Source: Ricinus communis (Eukaryota > Streptophyta > Magnoliopsida > Malpighiales > Euphorbiaceae). From it: DNA of 64,000 bases. A program made the translations under genes and the position numbers. Of this stretch, positions 38,330 through 49,786 are shown piece after piece. Numbering within the stretch: position 1 is the stretch's first letter; each line of letters begins with the position of its first letter. The notes beneath the pieces were generated by a model. That model ran no database searches. It saw nothing but the letters and a program-made list of their open reading frames with translations, and was not told the origin of the DNA. The stretch lies in NCBI RefSeq assembly GCF_019578655.1, contig NC_063258.1, positions 31,748,802-31,812,801 of the forward strand, given 5' to 3'.

Positions 38330-39676
38330 TTTCTAATGCACCAATACCATCCGATTTCACTCTATAGCCTCTCTTCTTCTCCTATAGTGAACAGATAATA
38401 CAACTTTTGCCTGAGTCGCATATGACAGGAATTGTCCATACAAGGAGTGCGTCATTGCTTATTATGTTTGACCATTTTTCTTTTTCTTTTTTTCTGAAAA
38501 AATTATTCACAAACAGAGGAGATGGTATTATTAGGCAAATCCTATAGCTTGGACTCTATATGGCCTTTTGACTTCACAATATGGTGATGATGATATGCTC
38601 ACGAGGGTGTCAGATAGGAATGGCTTGATACCTATAAAGCAAGTACTAAGGGAAGTTTTTGGATTTAGGCATGATTTCTTGGGTGCCATGGTTGTCGGCT
38701 TCTCTGAGTTTTTCGCAGTCATTTTTGTTTTTGCGATAAAAGCTTTCAATTTTCCAGAGAAGATGAAAGGGTGGCTTTTTGAGTTATTAAATAAACTTGT
38801 GTTCCAAAAGCATTCCATGCTATCGTCAAGTGGGCTAATTACTCTTGGAAAATGCATGCATTAAATTTGTAACCCTAATGAGTGAATCATTTTGTTTGAT
38901 ATTGGAAGTGAAGATAAACAGTTAGTCAGAAATTCTTTTTAACGTTTGTATAATTTTATAGGAATTATAACTATAAATTGTATAGTTGTCTGAATTGAAT
39001 TCGGTTGGCTTATTAAGAATGAAGGATTAGTCATTCAGAATACATGCAAATGCATTTGTTCAAGCTTTTTCTTTTCATAGTTCTCTTCTTCTACCATTTT
39101 CATTCTTTTTGAACAGTTGTAGTCTTTCTTTCACTGTGCATGGCTTCCATGTTAGCGGCTCAAGTTTGATAGCGGCAGCAGTATGGAATTGATGTTGATT
39201 CTTCCTGGGTCTTGGTGGTGGCAGAGTCTTACAGTAGCCATCAAATTCTCAAACAGATATCACTGCAAATTGATTGGACCTTTTGAAACTTTAGTAGGAT
39301 CATCGTGTCCTAGGCATAAGCTAACTTAGCATTCTGTGCCACAATCCCACCCTTGCTTTTCTATCTATTTTCTTCAATTTCATAACGCGATTGTGCAGAT
39401 GAATCGCTGGCTCACTTTCTCTTCTGGACTTCTATTTAATGGTTAGGTTATTTATTTCACCACTCGCCTTTCATATGTCAGATTAGACTCTTATTTAACA
39501 TATATACCGAGAGAGAGAGAGAGTGAAAGATACTAATTAATTTTAATCTTTTTGGTATCTTTCTATACTTTTGGTCTTTAAACCACTCCATTTTCTATTT
39601 ATCAAGAAGGCAAAAAGATTCTTGATTACTTCCTCCGAAAATAAAGTTTTGATCTGCATGATATGGGTCCGTAGAC
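38330..39676 (+). pseudogene. Duplicated ABCG32 fragment, part 2: end of intron 23, exon 24 and 3' flank
   Basis: This matches about 22431-23330 of the intact locus. The exon 24 copy (38516-38764) has clear lesions. A 15-base deletion follows the acceptor, a Trp codon became TAG at 38532-38534, a 9-base deletion lies at about 38682, and a one-base insertion before the old stop shifts the frame. The 3' flank similarity is interrupted by a block with no counterpart at the parent locus (about 39137-39562), then resumes at the GGTCTTTAAACCACTCC word. It cannot encode a working product. Confidence 0.9.
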
Positions 39677-39720
39677 AAAAAAAAAAAAAGAAAAAAAAGG
39701 ACATGGATATATGAATTATG

Positions 39721-39963
39721 TGTTGGGTTGTTTCGTGTATTCCGCAAATTTAGGAATAAAGAGACTTGTTCTCTCTAGTTTAATGGGTCAATTCTGTTTG
39801 CATTTTTCTAGCTTAGTAGTTGAGCTAGTGGAGTCGAGTCCTTAGTTTTCTCTGTTTCAGTTATTTTGCTTCAGTGCATGTACTCTATAAAGGCATTGGA
39901 AAGGTATGAATAGGGTAGATCATTTCAGTGCAGTTTTATTATTTATCTGAGCCCACAGTAACA
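39721..39963 (+). repeat. 5' LTR of the copia element
   Basis: Begins TGTTGGGTTG and ends CAGTAACA just before the primer-binding site. TATAAA lies at about 39885-39890 and could be the element's own promoter. Confidence 0.9.
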
Positions 39964-39965
39964 AT

Positions 39966-39977
39966 TGGTATCAGAGC
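39966..39977 (+). other. Primer-binding site of the copia element
   Basis: TGGTATCAGAGC is complementary to the 3' end of initiator methionine tRNA, the standard plant copia primer. It lies two bases after the 5' LTR. Confidence 0.9.
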
Positions 39978-40020
39978 AAAACACGAATCAAAGTGATCAA
40001 AGAGAGAAAAGAGAAAGAAG

Positions 40021-40890
40021 ATGAGTGAGGACAAGAAGCTTACCAAAATCCCTCACTTTGATGGTCATTACGATCATTGGAGTGAATTGATGGAGAACCT
40101 CTTGCGAGCCAAGGGATTGTGGAGTCTAGTAGAAGAAGGTTTCACCGAGCCGGCAGCGGGAATCGAGACAACTGCAGCGCAGCAAAAGAGTCTTGAGGAG
40201 CTCAAGATGAAGGATCATCAAGTCAAGCACTACCTGTTCCAAGCAATTGATCGAGTTGTGTTTGAGCAGATCTTGGATCGCAAAACATCCAAGATCATTT
40301 GGGAATCAATGAAGAAAAAGTTTGGAGGAAATGAAATAGTGAAGCGATCTCTTCTCCAAACCTTAAGGAGAGACTTTGAGGTTCTCGCCATGAAGAACAA
40401 TGAGAACATTAATGATTACTTCAGAAGGGTGATGATAGTTTCCAACAAGATGAGAAGCAACGGTGAAGACATGCCAGATTCGAAGATTGTTGAGAAGATA
40501 CTTCAAACTTTGACTGACAAATTCACGTATGTGGTTGTGTCTATTGAGGAGTCCAAAGACACAGGGAGCATGACGATCGATGAACTGCAGAGCTCTCTAT
40601 CTATTCATGAGAAGAAATTCAAGAAGAACAGTCATAAAGAAGAAGATCAAGCTGTCTATATTGGAGGAAGAGGTAGAGGATCCTATAGAGGTCGAGGTAG
40701 GGGCAGAGGATGCTCTTTCAATAAGGCAACGATTGAGTGTTACAACTGTCATAAATTTGACATTTCCAATACGAATGTCCAAATAGGAACAATGGAGCAC
40801 ATTTTGCAGAGATCGAAGAAAAGGATGAAGTTCTTCTCATGGCGTATGTCGAACTTCAAGCAGCCAGAAGAGAAGATGTCTGGTTCGTGA
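40021..40890 (+). pseudogene. copia gag, frameshifted at the zinc knuckle
   Basis: The frame opens with ATG just after the primer-binding site and runs 289 codons. It contains a gag (UBN2-like) region, then a GRGRGSYRGRGRGRG basic stretch and the first half of a CCHC knuckle (CYNCHKF) near residues 239-245. A one-base loss around 40760 then throws the reading off frame, so the second half of the knuckle and the pol part are read in another frame. Confidence 0.85.
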
Positions 40891-42533
40891 AGCTGGTCGT
40901 CAAAGGGAAAGGAACGGTAAAGATAACACTTAATGGAATTAACTATGTGGTCAGTGACGTGTATTATGTCCCAGAATTGAAGAACAATATGCTGAGTGTT
41001 GGACAACTTCAAGAGAAGGGTCTGGACGTGTTATTCAAAGGAGGAGAACGGAGAACTTGTAGCATATTTCATCCCTCAAGAGGAAAAATAACATAATCCG
41101 TTATGAGTGCTAATCGGATGTTTATTCTGCTGGGAGGAAAGACAAAGGAGGAAAGATGCCTGCAGGTCGATGTCGCAAACAAGAAAGAGCTGTGGCATCA
41201 TCGATACGGACATCTCAGCTACAAGGGTCTCTTAACTCTGCGCAATAAAGAAATGGTCACCGGCTTACCGGACATTGGACACATGAAGATCACATGCGAG
41301 GCGTGTGTCAAAGGCAAACATCATCGAGTTTCTTTCCCAAAACAGAGCAAGTGGAGATCAACCGAGAAGATGCAACTCATCCACTCTGATCTGTGTGGTC
41401 CGATCACTCCGCCATCAAATAGCCAGAAGAGGTACCTAATAAGCTTTATTGATGATTTCTCACAGAAGATGTGGATATATTTTGTGCTAGAGAAATCAGA
41501 GGCTTTTCACACTTTCAAAAAATTCAAGACTCTTGTAGAGAAACAAACAGGGTACTTTATTAAGTGTCTGAGAACAGACAGAGGAGGAGAGTACAACTCT
41601 ACCGAGTTCAAGGAGTATTGCAAGGAACATGGAATCAAGCAACAGCTGACCACCGCATACACTCCACAACAAAACGGCGTTGCTGAACGCAAAAATAGAA
41701 CCATTATGAATATGGTGAGAGTTGTTCTATCGGAAAATGAAGTACCAAAGAGCTTCTGGGCGGATCCAGTACAATAGGCAAATCATGTTCTTAATCGATC
41801 TCCTACAACGATCGTGAAAGACATGACTCCGGAAGAAGCATGGAGCGGAAGCAAGCCATCGGTTGAGCACTTTAGAATCTTTGGCTGCATCAGATATGTT
41901 CATGTTCCTGATGTTAAAAGGACCAAGCTCGATGATAAAAGTGTGAAGTGTATCATGATTGGCTACAGCAGCGAATCGAAAGCCTTCAAAATGTTTGACC
42001 CGATAGAGAAGAAGGCTCACATAAGCTGGGATGTGATATTTGAAGAAGAGAAGAAGTGGAATTGGGATGATAATCACTTGGCTGAATAGAGCATGGAACT
42101 CGAGTGGGAAGATGAGTACGAGCGTGACGAAAATGAAAACGAAGAGGAGGAAGTAGAAGCAGAAGAACCGGAAGAAGATGGAGATCAAAATAAGGATTCT
42201 CCCTCGCCAATTCAAGTTCAAACAGAAGCTACAACCTCCACAGTGGGCAGACTGAGAAGGCCACCAGTTTGGCATGTTGATTACACATCTGGAGCAGAGT
42301 TCTCTGATACTGAAGAAGAGACAAACATGGAGATCTCTGATACTGAAGAAGAGACAAATATGGCGAGAATTGGATCTGAAAATCTGGAGGAAACAATGGC
42401 ATTTATGGTCATCTCAGATCCAACAACTTTCCAAGAAGCTGTAAAACACTCGAGATGGAAGGAAGCAATGGATGCAGAGATAGGATCGATTAAAAAAAAT
42501 CGAACTTGGTCTCTGGTGACGCTTCCAATTTGA
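40839..42533 (+). pseudogene. copia pol, protease remnant and integrase, with stops
   Basis: One frame carries DVWF directly followed by VKLVVKGKG. The segment with the protease active-site Asp-Ser-Gly is missing, so protease is lost. Next come the GAG-pre-integrase zinc motif (HRYGH...CEAC, from about 41190) and the integrase core with its acidic triad visible in SDLCGP, RTDRGGEY and NGVAERKNRT. In-frame stops lie at 41094-41096 (TAA), 41775-41777 (TAG), 42087-42089 (TAG) and 42531-42533 (TGA). An acidic stretch (42100-42185) marks the integrase-RT linker. Confidence 0.85.
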
Positions 42534-42548
42534 GCCAAAGCAATTGGT

Positions 42549-43196
42549 GTGAAATGGATTTACAAAACCAAATTCAATGAGCTGGGAGAGGTCGATAAAT
42601 TTAAAGCTAGACTTGTGGTAAAGGGTTACGCTCAAGAATATGGGATTGATTATACGGAAGTATTCGCACCTGTGGCTAGAATGGATACTGTGAGGATGAT
42701 TATCGCTTTGGCAGCTCAACAAGGTTGGGGAATTTATCAATTGGATGTAAAATCGGCGTTTCTACATGGCGAGTTAAAAGAGGACGTTTTTGTGGAGCAG
42801 CCTCAAGGTTACGAGGTAACTGGGAAGAAGCATATGGTTTACAAGCTTCACAAAGCTCTTTACGGACTGAAACAAGCACCACGAGCTTGGTTCAGTCGTA
42901 TTGAAGCTTATTTTATCGAAGAAGGCTTCGAGAGCAGCACCAATGAACAGACTTTGTTCATCAAGAGAACAGGAGGTAAAATTCTAATCGTTAGCATCTA
43001 CTTTGATGACCTGTTGTTCATTGGTGATGATGATGAGTTACTAGATAAGTTCAAGCAGTCTATGAAGAAAGAGTTCGATATGACTGATTTGGGGAGGATG
43101 AGATATTTTCTCGGCATAGAAGTGGTACAAAAGGACGATGGTATTTTCATATGTCAAAGGAAATATGCAGCTGAAGTAATTAAGAGATTTAGATGA
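42549..43196 (+). pseudogene. copia reverse transcriptase, truncated
   Basis: RT_2 family text is clear: KARLVVKGYAQEYGIDY, QLDVKSAFLHGEL, YGLKQAPRAWF and the catalytic YFDD box. The domain runs uninterrupted for 216 codons. It ends where a deletion joins EVIKRF to the RNase H part in another frame. Confidence 0.9.
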
Positions 43197-43587
43197 CAGC
43201 AAAAGCACTTCAGGGTATGTTTTTTTGATGAACGGCGGAGCTGTTGCATGGTCCTCACGAAAGCAGCCTATTGTAACGTTGTCAACCACTGAGGCAGAGT
43301 ACGTTGCAGCAGCAACCTGCGCTTGTCAAGCTATTTGGATGGATAGAGTTCTAAAGGAGATTGGTTATGAACAAGGTGGTGAAATGGTGTTGTTATGTGA
43401 TAATACATCCACCATTAAGTTGTCCAAGAATGATGTTATGCACGGGAGATTCAAACATATCATGGTTCGTTATCATTTTCTAAGGGACTTAACTAAAGAA
43501 GGAATTCATGACGAAGCCTTTGAAGATGGTGACATTTCAAAGCATCCGAGAAGCTTTTGGAATGAGCATTCTGAACTGATTTCTTGA
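43194..43587 (+). pseudogene. copia RNase H remnant
   Basis: DDSKSTSGYVF, STTEAEYVAAA and LLCDNTSTIKLSKN are RNase H landmarks, with the TEAEY glutamate and CDN aspartate present. It lies in a different frame from the RT because of an internal deletion at about 43190. The C-terminal part departs from the family consensus. Confidence 0.85.
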
Positions 43588-43600
43588 GAGGGTTCAGTTT

Positions 43601-43611
43601 AGGGGAGGGAT
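43601..43611 (+). other. Polypurine tract of the copia element
   Basis: AGGGGAGGGA followed by T directly precedes the 3' LTR, as expected for plus-strand priming. Confidence 0.85.
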
Positions 43612-43854
43612 TGTTGGGTTGTTTCGTGTCTTCCGCAAGTTTAGGAATAAAGAGACTTGTTCTCTCTAGTTTAATGGGTCAATTCTGTTTGCATTTTTCT
43701 AGCTTAGTAGTTGAGCTAGTGGAGTTGAGTCCTTAGTTTTCTCTGTTTCAATTATTTTGCTTCAGTACATGTACTATATAAAGGCATTGGAAAGGTATGA
43801 ATAGGGTAGGTCATTTCAGTGCAGTTTTATTGTTTTATCTAGCCCACGGTAATA
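43612..43854 (+). repeat. 3' LTR of the copia element
   Basis: Starts TGTTGGGTTG and matches the 5' LTR at about 95 percent by eye. Its last bases read AATA where the 5' LTR has AACA. Confidence 0.9.
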
Positions 43855-43859
43855 TTATA

Positions 43860-44276
43860 AAAATAAGTGTAATTAATAGTGATTTGTCTCTAGATGTATG
43901 GACCCAGTTACTCGCTTACAAAATTGTAGCTATTTGGCATGTGAGGTTTTGTGGTGATTATATGGTTGCAGGTGGTTGTTGAAGATTCTTTACATTTGCT
44001 GTCTCAAACACACTGAATCTTATTGTTGTTGGCTATTTGAGTAAGCAGCTATTCTGTCAAATTCTTCAAACACCTTTCATGCTGTCTCTCTTCAGGACTA
44101 ATGGCTTGTTTGGCCCCTCTCTAATTTGATTGTTTAAATACTGTTTTATCATGGGATAACCACAAAGTACTTAATTATTCACTGCTATTCATATATCGGC
44201 TAATAAGATGTGAAATGAATAGGCTCACTTGAGATTCAAATGAGACTTTTGATTTAACTGATCTCTTTACACGTTT

Positions 44277-44335
<59 letters not shown>

Positions 44336-44637
44336 TAAATTTAAGTTTCTTATTTTTCCATTTATTAAAGTTCATGTAAAAATACTTTCTTTTTCTTTTT
44401 GACAAATAATATAAAAAGAACGTGAAATTAACTATATTATAATAAATAAGAGGTTATATAAATATTTACATAAGTGTTTACATTTTAACATTAGATGGTT
44501 GATATACATTTTATTATTTCGAATTATTAATAATCGTTTTAGTAAATAATTGAAATATTCATAAACAAGGCGGAAAACAATTTAGGCTGAAACAAGGCCT
44601 GGGGCTTCCATAAATCCTTAGGTGAGTATTCCAAACA
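43860..44637. other. Intergenic DNA between the copia element and QCR7
   Basis: No gene recognised. A TA microsatellite of 54 bases lies at 44281-44334. The short frames here are chance. Confidence 0.6.
44281..44334. repeat. (TA)27 microsatellite
   Basis: An uninterrupted run of 54 alternating T and A, likely length-variable between individuals. Confidence 0.98.
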
Positions 44638-44711
44638 TGGGCCAACCAGTGCAATAAGACTGAGCCCATTATATTGCCGAAACTCACACCTTGGTTTTTA
44701 TTTGAGGCCCA
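44638..44711 (+). promoter_or_regulatory. Site II motifs upstream of QCR7
   Basis: TGGGCC at 44638-44643 and GGCCCA near 44706-44711 lie 135-210 bases before the QCR7 ATG. Paired site II elements are a known feature of plant nuclear genes for respiratory-chain proteins, where TCP factors bind. The role here is inferred. Confidence 0.5.
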
Positions 44712-44846
44712 AAATTCAGAAGCGACGACACCGTTTTAACTACCAGCCTTTGAAAATGTCATTTCACTATACCAAAAATCTCGACGATTCTTCTGGTAAA
44801 TATACAGACATAGATAGGCAGCAGCCACAGAGAAGAAGAAGAGAAA

Positions 44847-47059
44847 ATGGCGTCGTTTTTGCAATCATTCTTAGATCCAAGAAAGAACTGGCTCGCGAAA
44901 CAGCACATGAAAGCTGTCTCCACTCGCCTTCGCAGATACGGTTAGCAGATTTTGAAAACCCTAGATTACTTTCTGAACTCACACGGAAAACCGCATTTGA
45001 TCAATAGCTTTTATTGATTCTTTTTTATTGTTTGGCTAATGTTGGTATATATTTGATTCTTATTATCAGGTCTCCGCTACGACGATCTTTATGATCCGTA
45101 CTACGATCTGGACATCAAGGAGGCGCTTAATCGACTTCCGAGAGAGATTGTTGATGCACGTGTTCAGCGTCTCAAGCGCGCCATGGACCTCTCCATGAAA
45201 CACGAGTACCTCCCGGAGGACCTCCAGGTGATTAAATGATTTTGCTCTTTAGGGATTTTATTGTTTCTCTATATGATTATATGTTTAGGAGTTTAACGCT
45301 AGTTTTTACTTTATCAATTATATAGCACTTGTATTTAGGTATATATGCCTTAATTTTATTTTATTTTGTTTGTTCTTTTCCAGGCAATGCAAACCCCATT
45401 CAGGAGCTACCTTCAAGATATGCTGGCTCTTGTAAGAAATATTTTTTTTAATTATAAATTTTCATATTCTTTGCTAGATCTGCAAATTGATTCTCCTTCT
45501 TGTTTTGCTTAGAGTGATTACTAGTTAAAACACTTAGTATATAATTTGATTATCATGGATTTTCTGAATTTCAGTATCACTAGCAACACCTATAAATATT
45601 GCATCGAGGATATTGTTGTTGTTTTGTTTGCTGCATGCTGATATGATGAATGAAACTAGAACATGCTGGGGAGAGACATTTGTAGAGCACAACAGTTTTG
45701 GATAGACTTAATTCCTGTCTGTTATTTTGTTGTATATTCAACTCTTTAATTCTTAATGTTTGATCGCATTTTACTGTTATACAAATACTCGATCTTTCTG
45801 TTGTGTCTCGCATTCAAAAGTCAGTTTGCGATTCACGTCTGTTTGAGTTAAGTGTTTTAACACTTGGTACCAAAAAATTGGAGAATCATCCTTTGGGTCT
45901 GATACCGTCTTTTCAACATCTTCAGTTACAGCATGTTGTGTTACTACCAAGTGTGGACATCATATTTTCCTCTTTTTTTTTTTTTTTTTTTTTTTAAATC
46001 TAAATGGTGTCAAATTGTAACTGAATCCTTTGGTGTAGGACTTTATTTTGAGTTCTTTATATAATTTATAGCCATTGGGAAACTCTTAATTTCCAATTTA
46101 GTTGCTATATGAGGTATTTGAAGCTACTTGCAGCTAAGGATATAGCTTTCTATAGCATGTCACCCATTGTTACACTCATCAAAAGTAGAACTGGCATTCT
46201 GAAGCGAAATTCTTTCCAGCCTTCCATTTGTGGTGTAATTTTTGTTTAGTCAATTGCTTATGCTTCTTTGGTCATCATAATTAATTTAGTTCCTAAGTTA
46301 TTAATGGTCATAGTGTTTGGACTACAACTGGCATATCTTGTTTGCTGTATGTTCACTTTGATCTATGTAAAATTCGTGATTATTTTATATCTGTTGTGCA
46401 ATTAACCTGGTATGGTATTACTTTTGTTGTTTTGCCATTTGTCCTTGTTGCACTTGGTTCATTTCTCAGTAGGTATGTCATTTTCGACAAAAGTTTCCTC
46501 CGGTTTTGCAGATTTTGTATTTCTCAGTGTGCATGTGAGTAGAAACTTTGTCTAAATGAATATCCTGCAGCATCTTTTTGATAAAGAGTTATGCATGATT
46601 TTGGAGGTTATTTTTTTTATTTTTTCTCATAATGGCAAATGACTAGATTAAAAATCTATATGGACGTTGTTTAAATGAATCAACTTCCAAAAGTTAGAGG
46701 GAGTTGTCTAAATCAATCAACGTGGCTGATTAACCACCTTCTCACATAAACATATTGCAAGAGCCTTTTTTTTTTTGGGAATTATTGAATGCTGAGAGGG
46801 AAATATGCACAGAGGCATCATCTTAAGTTATTCGTAAAAAATGCATTCAGAACTTTAGAAAATGAACCTTAGTTTAAGGGGGGGAATTCGTTATGCCAGT
46901 TTCCTTTTGATTTAGGGATTGGAGGTTGATAAGAATTACTTTCAAATTTGAAACTTCTAGTAAAAATGCGCTGTTGTTTATGTTTTGCAGGTGAAGAAGG
47001 AGAGAGCAGAACGTGAGGCTTTGGGAGCTGTGCCTTTATATCAGCGCACTATTCCTTGA
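44847..47059 (+). CDS. QCR7: Cytochrome b-c1 complex subunit 7 (complex III 14 kDa subunit)
   Basis: A nuclear-encoded, matrix-side subunit of mitochondrial ubiquinol-cytochrome c reductase that contacts cytochrome b; yeast QCR7 and human UQCRB family. Four exons, 44847-44940, 45070-45227, 45384-45431 and 46991-47059, are in phase with canonical borders and encode 122 residues, the normal plant length. Landmarks are ASFLQSFLDPRKNWLA at the N terminus, GLRYDDLYDPYYDLDIKEAL, LPREIVDARVQRLKRA and LPEDLQAMQTPFRSYL in the middle, and VPLYQRTIP at the end. No cleavable presequence is seen, which is usual for this subunit. Intron 3 is 1559 bases. Site II motifs upstream fit co-regulation with other respiratory genes. 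Confidence 0.95.
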
Positions 47060-48342
47060 GCTTATTATTGGCCCATTCTAGCTATTGTTCATGGGAGCAA
47101 ATATCATGTTAAAAGTTCTTATATTTGATAGAGTGGCAGCATAGCTGAAGGGAGATGGATTATGTCTCAGCTTTATATGTTTGTTTCGTCAATCATTTGT
47201 CCAGGAGGTTGAGTTGTGTCTCGCACTTGTTGCTGGCAGTTTTCTAATAATCAAGCATATACAACTGTTTTTAGTTTCATTGCTTGCATTGCCACAATAC
47301 TTGAATTCTCTTTACTGTGCGAGATTTTTACAAGCATATCATATTTTCTCTTGATAATGGATGATGGTGTGGCTTTGCCTAGAAAGTTCAATAGGAATTC
47401 GTTTGTGCCTGCCTGTATAAGGTTACGGTCTGCATACAATTATAATATCCTAATTGCTATGCATAATAGATTTTGTATCCATGGAGGAACGTTGTATGAG
47501 CTCTTTTTATTTTCCTTCACATTTGATGTGTGAAATTCCACTGGATGTGGAATTCCCCTTGGGGACAGGACGGCCTACTCATATCAATGAATTAAATGGG
47601 CAATATATGTGACATGCCAGCAATAAACATGGCCCACAGAAAGCACAAGGGTGGAGAAGATTTGCGGTGGCGAATGTTGATGTGTGTTTCTACCTTTCTG
47701 CTGAGAGGCTGACTGCGTTTTCGCCCTCATGTATAATTCTTGGGTATATAGCCATTGTGTGCTTGGGATGATTCTCGGCTAATGTTTTCTTTTTGGAACT
47801 ATTTCTTAGTTTTCTACTTTAGTCTGTCAATAAATGTTAATAGCTTGCCAATTGAACGTACAGAAAATAATATGTTAAAAGGGTTGTTATTGAGAGAAAA
47901 AAATGTTAAGGTGGTGTTATGAATGGAATTAATTTCAGACCGCAAATGGTAGCCAAATCTAAATCCTCAAACTCCCCTGTCATGTTGACAGGATGTCTCC
48001 ACGTCATGTGCTCATGCTCTCATGTTCATTTGCTTTGTTGTACCTTCCTTCAGACTTGAGAGTGACCATTTGCATGAATGGGCATATTAACAGTATCCAT
48101 CTGTGGTCCTTATGAGCGGTACAAATCGAAATGAATGATAATCGAGAAATTAAGAACTATGCAGTAGTAGCTGCCTATAACTAGTTTTTACCCTGCCTTG
48201 AAGACTTCGTTTGCGAGTTGATAAAAAAGATTAAAAACAAACCATTTCCAATTCCAGAAGACTTTCATCAACTAACTACAACTACATGGAATTTTCATCT
48301 TAAAATAGAAAAACACTCGTCTAGTCAGCGTATATTTATTTT

Positions 48343-48560
48343 TATACACCAAAATTAATCAATAATTGGTATATTTTAAAATATTAAAAAAATGGTCTAG
48401 TTTTACGATATTCACCGCAACCAATAGGAGAATAATATATATATATATATACACCAAAATTAATCAGTAACTAGTATATTTTAAAATATTGAAAAAAATG
48501 GTATAGTTTTACTATATATACCGCAACCAATAGGAGAATAATATATATATATATATATAT
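48343..48560 (+). repeat. Direct tandem duplication of about 105 bases
   Basis: Two adjacent copies start TACACCAAAATTAATCA (about 48345 and 48450). Each ends CAACCAATAGGAGAATAAT followed by a TA run. The copies differ at a handful of sites. Confidence 0.9.
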
Positions 48561-48741
48561 ATATAAGTGTTTTATATTTTAGAATTAGATGATTGGCATC
48601 TTACGTTATTTAAAATTAATAAATATATGTCAATACTTTAGAATCATAGACCTAACCTACACAAAAATGATTCCAAAATTGAATATTTAAATGGATATAC
48701 ACCATGACAAACCAAATACTTTTCAATTTTTGTAAATTTTC

Positions 48742-48742
<1 letters not shown>

Positions 48743-48783
<41 letters not shown>
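48743..48783. repeat. (AAT)n microsatellite
   Basis: About 13 uninterrupted AAT units. Confidence 0.97.
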
Positions 48784-48784
<1 letters not shown>

Positions 48785-49533
48785 TGCACTTAGCATGATT
48801 TCTTAAAAGTTGTTTTTCCAAACAAAAGAAAGTTTATAAATTGAAAGAGACCTCAGAACATGCGACCCTACTTGGACAAGGACCCGCCAAGTGGGGAACA
48901 AAGATGTCCTGTGAAAGGTCCACCAATTTTTGTTTCTTATATCATCTTAGTCCCTAGATCAGGACTGTGCAGTTCTATCCGCCAATGAACATTTCCATGT
49001 GATATCATGAGCCCATGCTTAAATGCAGAAAGCTTGATCTTCGCCATTACATGGCATCGTCCTTCTTGTCTGTATGCCCAACTTCTCTTCCATTCATTTA
49101 GAACTTATACACTATCAGTGATAGATTATATGAAGAAGAAGAGTAAAAAAGAAAAATAAACCAATAAAAGAAAGCTAAACGGCAATATCATATGAAAGTC
49201 ATTAAACGTAAAAGTATGTAAGAAAAATAGAAAAAAATAAAAGTAATAATAAAATAAAATCTAATAACAAAATTGTATGCAGAATGAAGTCAACAGAGAG
49301 ATATAGGGCTGGAAATGGGATTGTCAGTTGTTAGGATGTCCATATTCAATCATTGAAAAGAAGTAGGGTTAATGCTCGATATGTTTATTGAATATCGATA
49401 TGTGATCCCAGTCCGCAAGGCAATGTTTGGTATAGAGCTGGATGGAAAATAAGAAGGATGGAATGGAATATTTACTTTTCTTTGATTTGTTTGGCTTTGA
49501 AGGAAGAGGAAAGAAAGAATCGCCATCCTTCAG

Positions 49534-49786
49534 TGTTTGGTTGGAAGGATAAAGCAAAGAAAGGACACGCCATTATTTTATTCAATTTAATAATAGCCTC
49601 ATAGCCTTCCTGCTCTACATTAAATAATTATATAGTTATGTGGCTCGTAATTAATAACAACAAGGGTAATTATGTGAAATTATTATAACTTTTGCTCTTA
49701 AGAAAATTAAGAATAAAAAATAAACCAAAAGAAAATGGTTTTTATACAGTGCCCCCATTCATCTTTCTTTCCCTTCCAACCAAACA
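49534..49786. repeat. Inverted repeat, possible MITE
   Basis: TGTTTGGTTGGAAGG (49534-49548) is perfectly mirrored by CCTTCCAACCAAACA (49772-49786), with further AAAGAAAGG/CTTTCTTT similarity inside. About 250 bases overall. A target duplication is not obvious, and similar text at 49420-49450 suggests the element may start further left. Confidence 0.45.

Larger units (their letters stand above)
39721..43854 (+). mobile_element. Degenerate Ty1/copia LTR retrotransposon
   Basis: Two direct LTRs of 243 bases (39721-39963 and 43612-43854) start TGTTGGG; the outer 3' tip reads TA instead of CA. Flanks TTATG and TTATA are a likely 5-base target duplication with one change. A primer-binding site for initiator Met tRNA, gag, integrase, RT, RNase H and a polypurine tract are in the usual copia order. 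At 4.1 kb it is shorter than a full copia element because of internal deletions. The LTRs differ at roughly 10 sites plus two indels, so the insertion is not recent. It landed beside the ABCG32 fragment. Confidence 0.95.

Noticed and set aside
38568..38864. A 98-codon frame resembling the ABCG32 C terminus
   Set aside because: It is the broken exon 24 copy: upstream TAG at 38532, a frameshift before the old stop and no other exons, so it is not a gene.
42093..42275. A Glu-rich acidic protein frame
   Set aside because: It is the integrase-RT linker of the copia element, not a separate acidic protein.
47216..47533. A 105-codon frame after QCR7
   Set aside because: It lies in the probable QCR7 3' untranslated region and shows no conserved domain.
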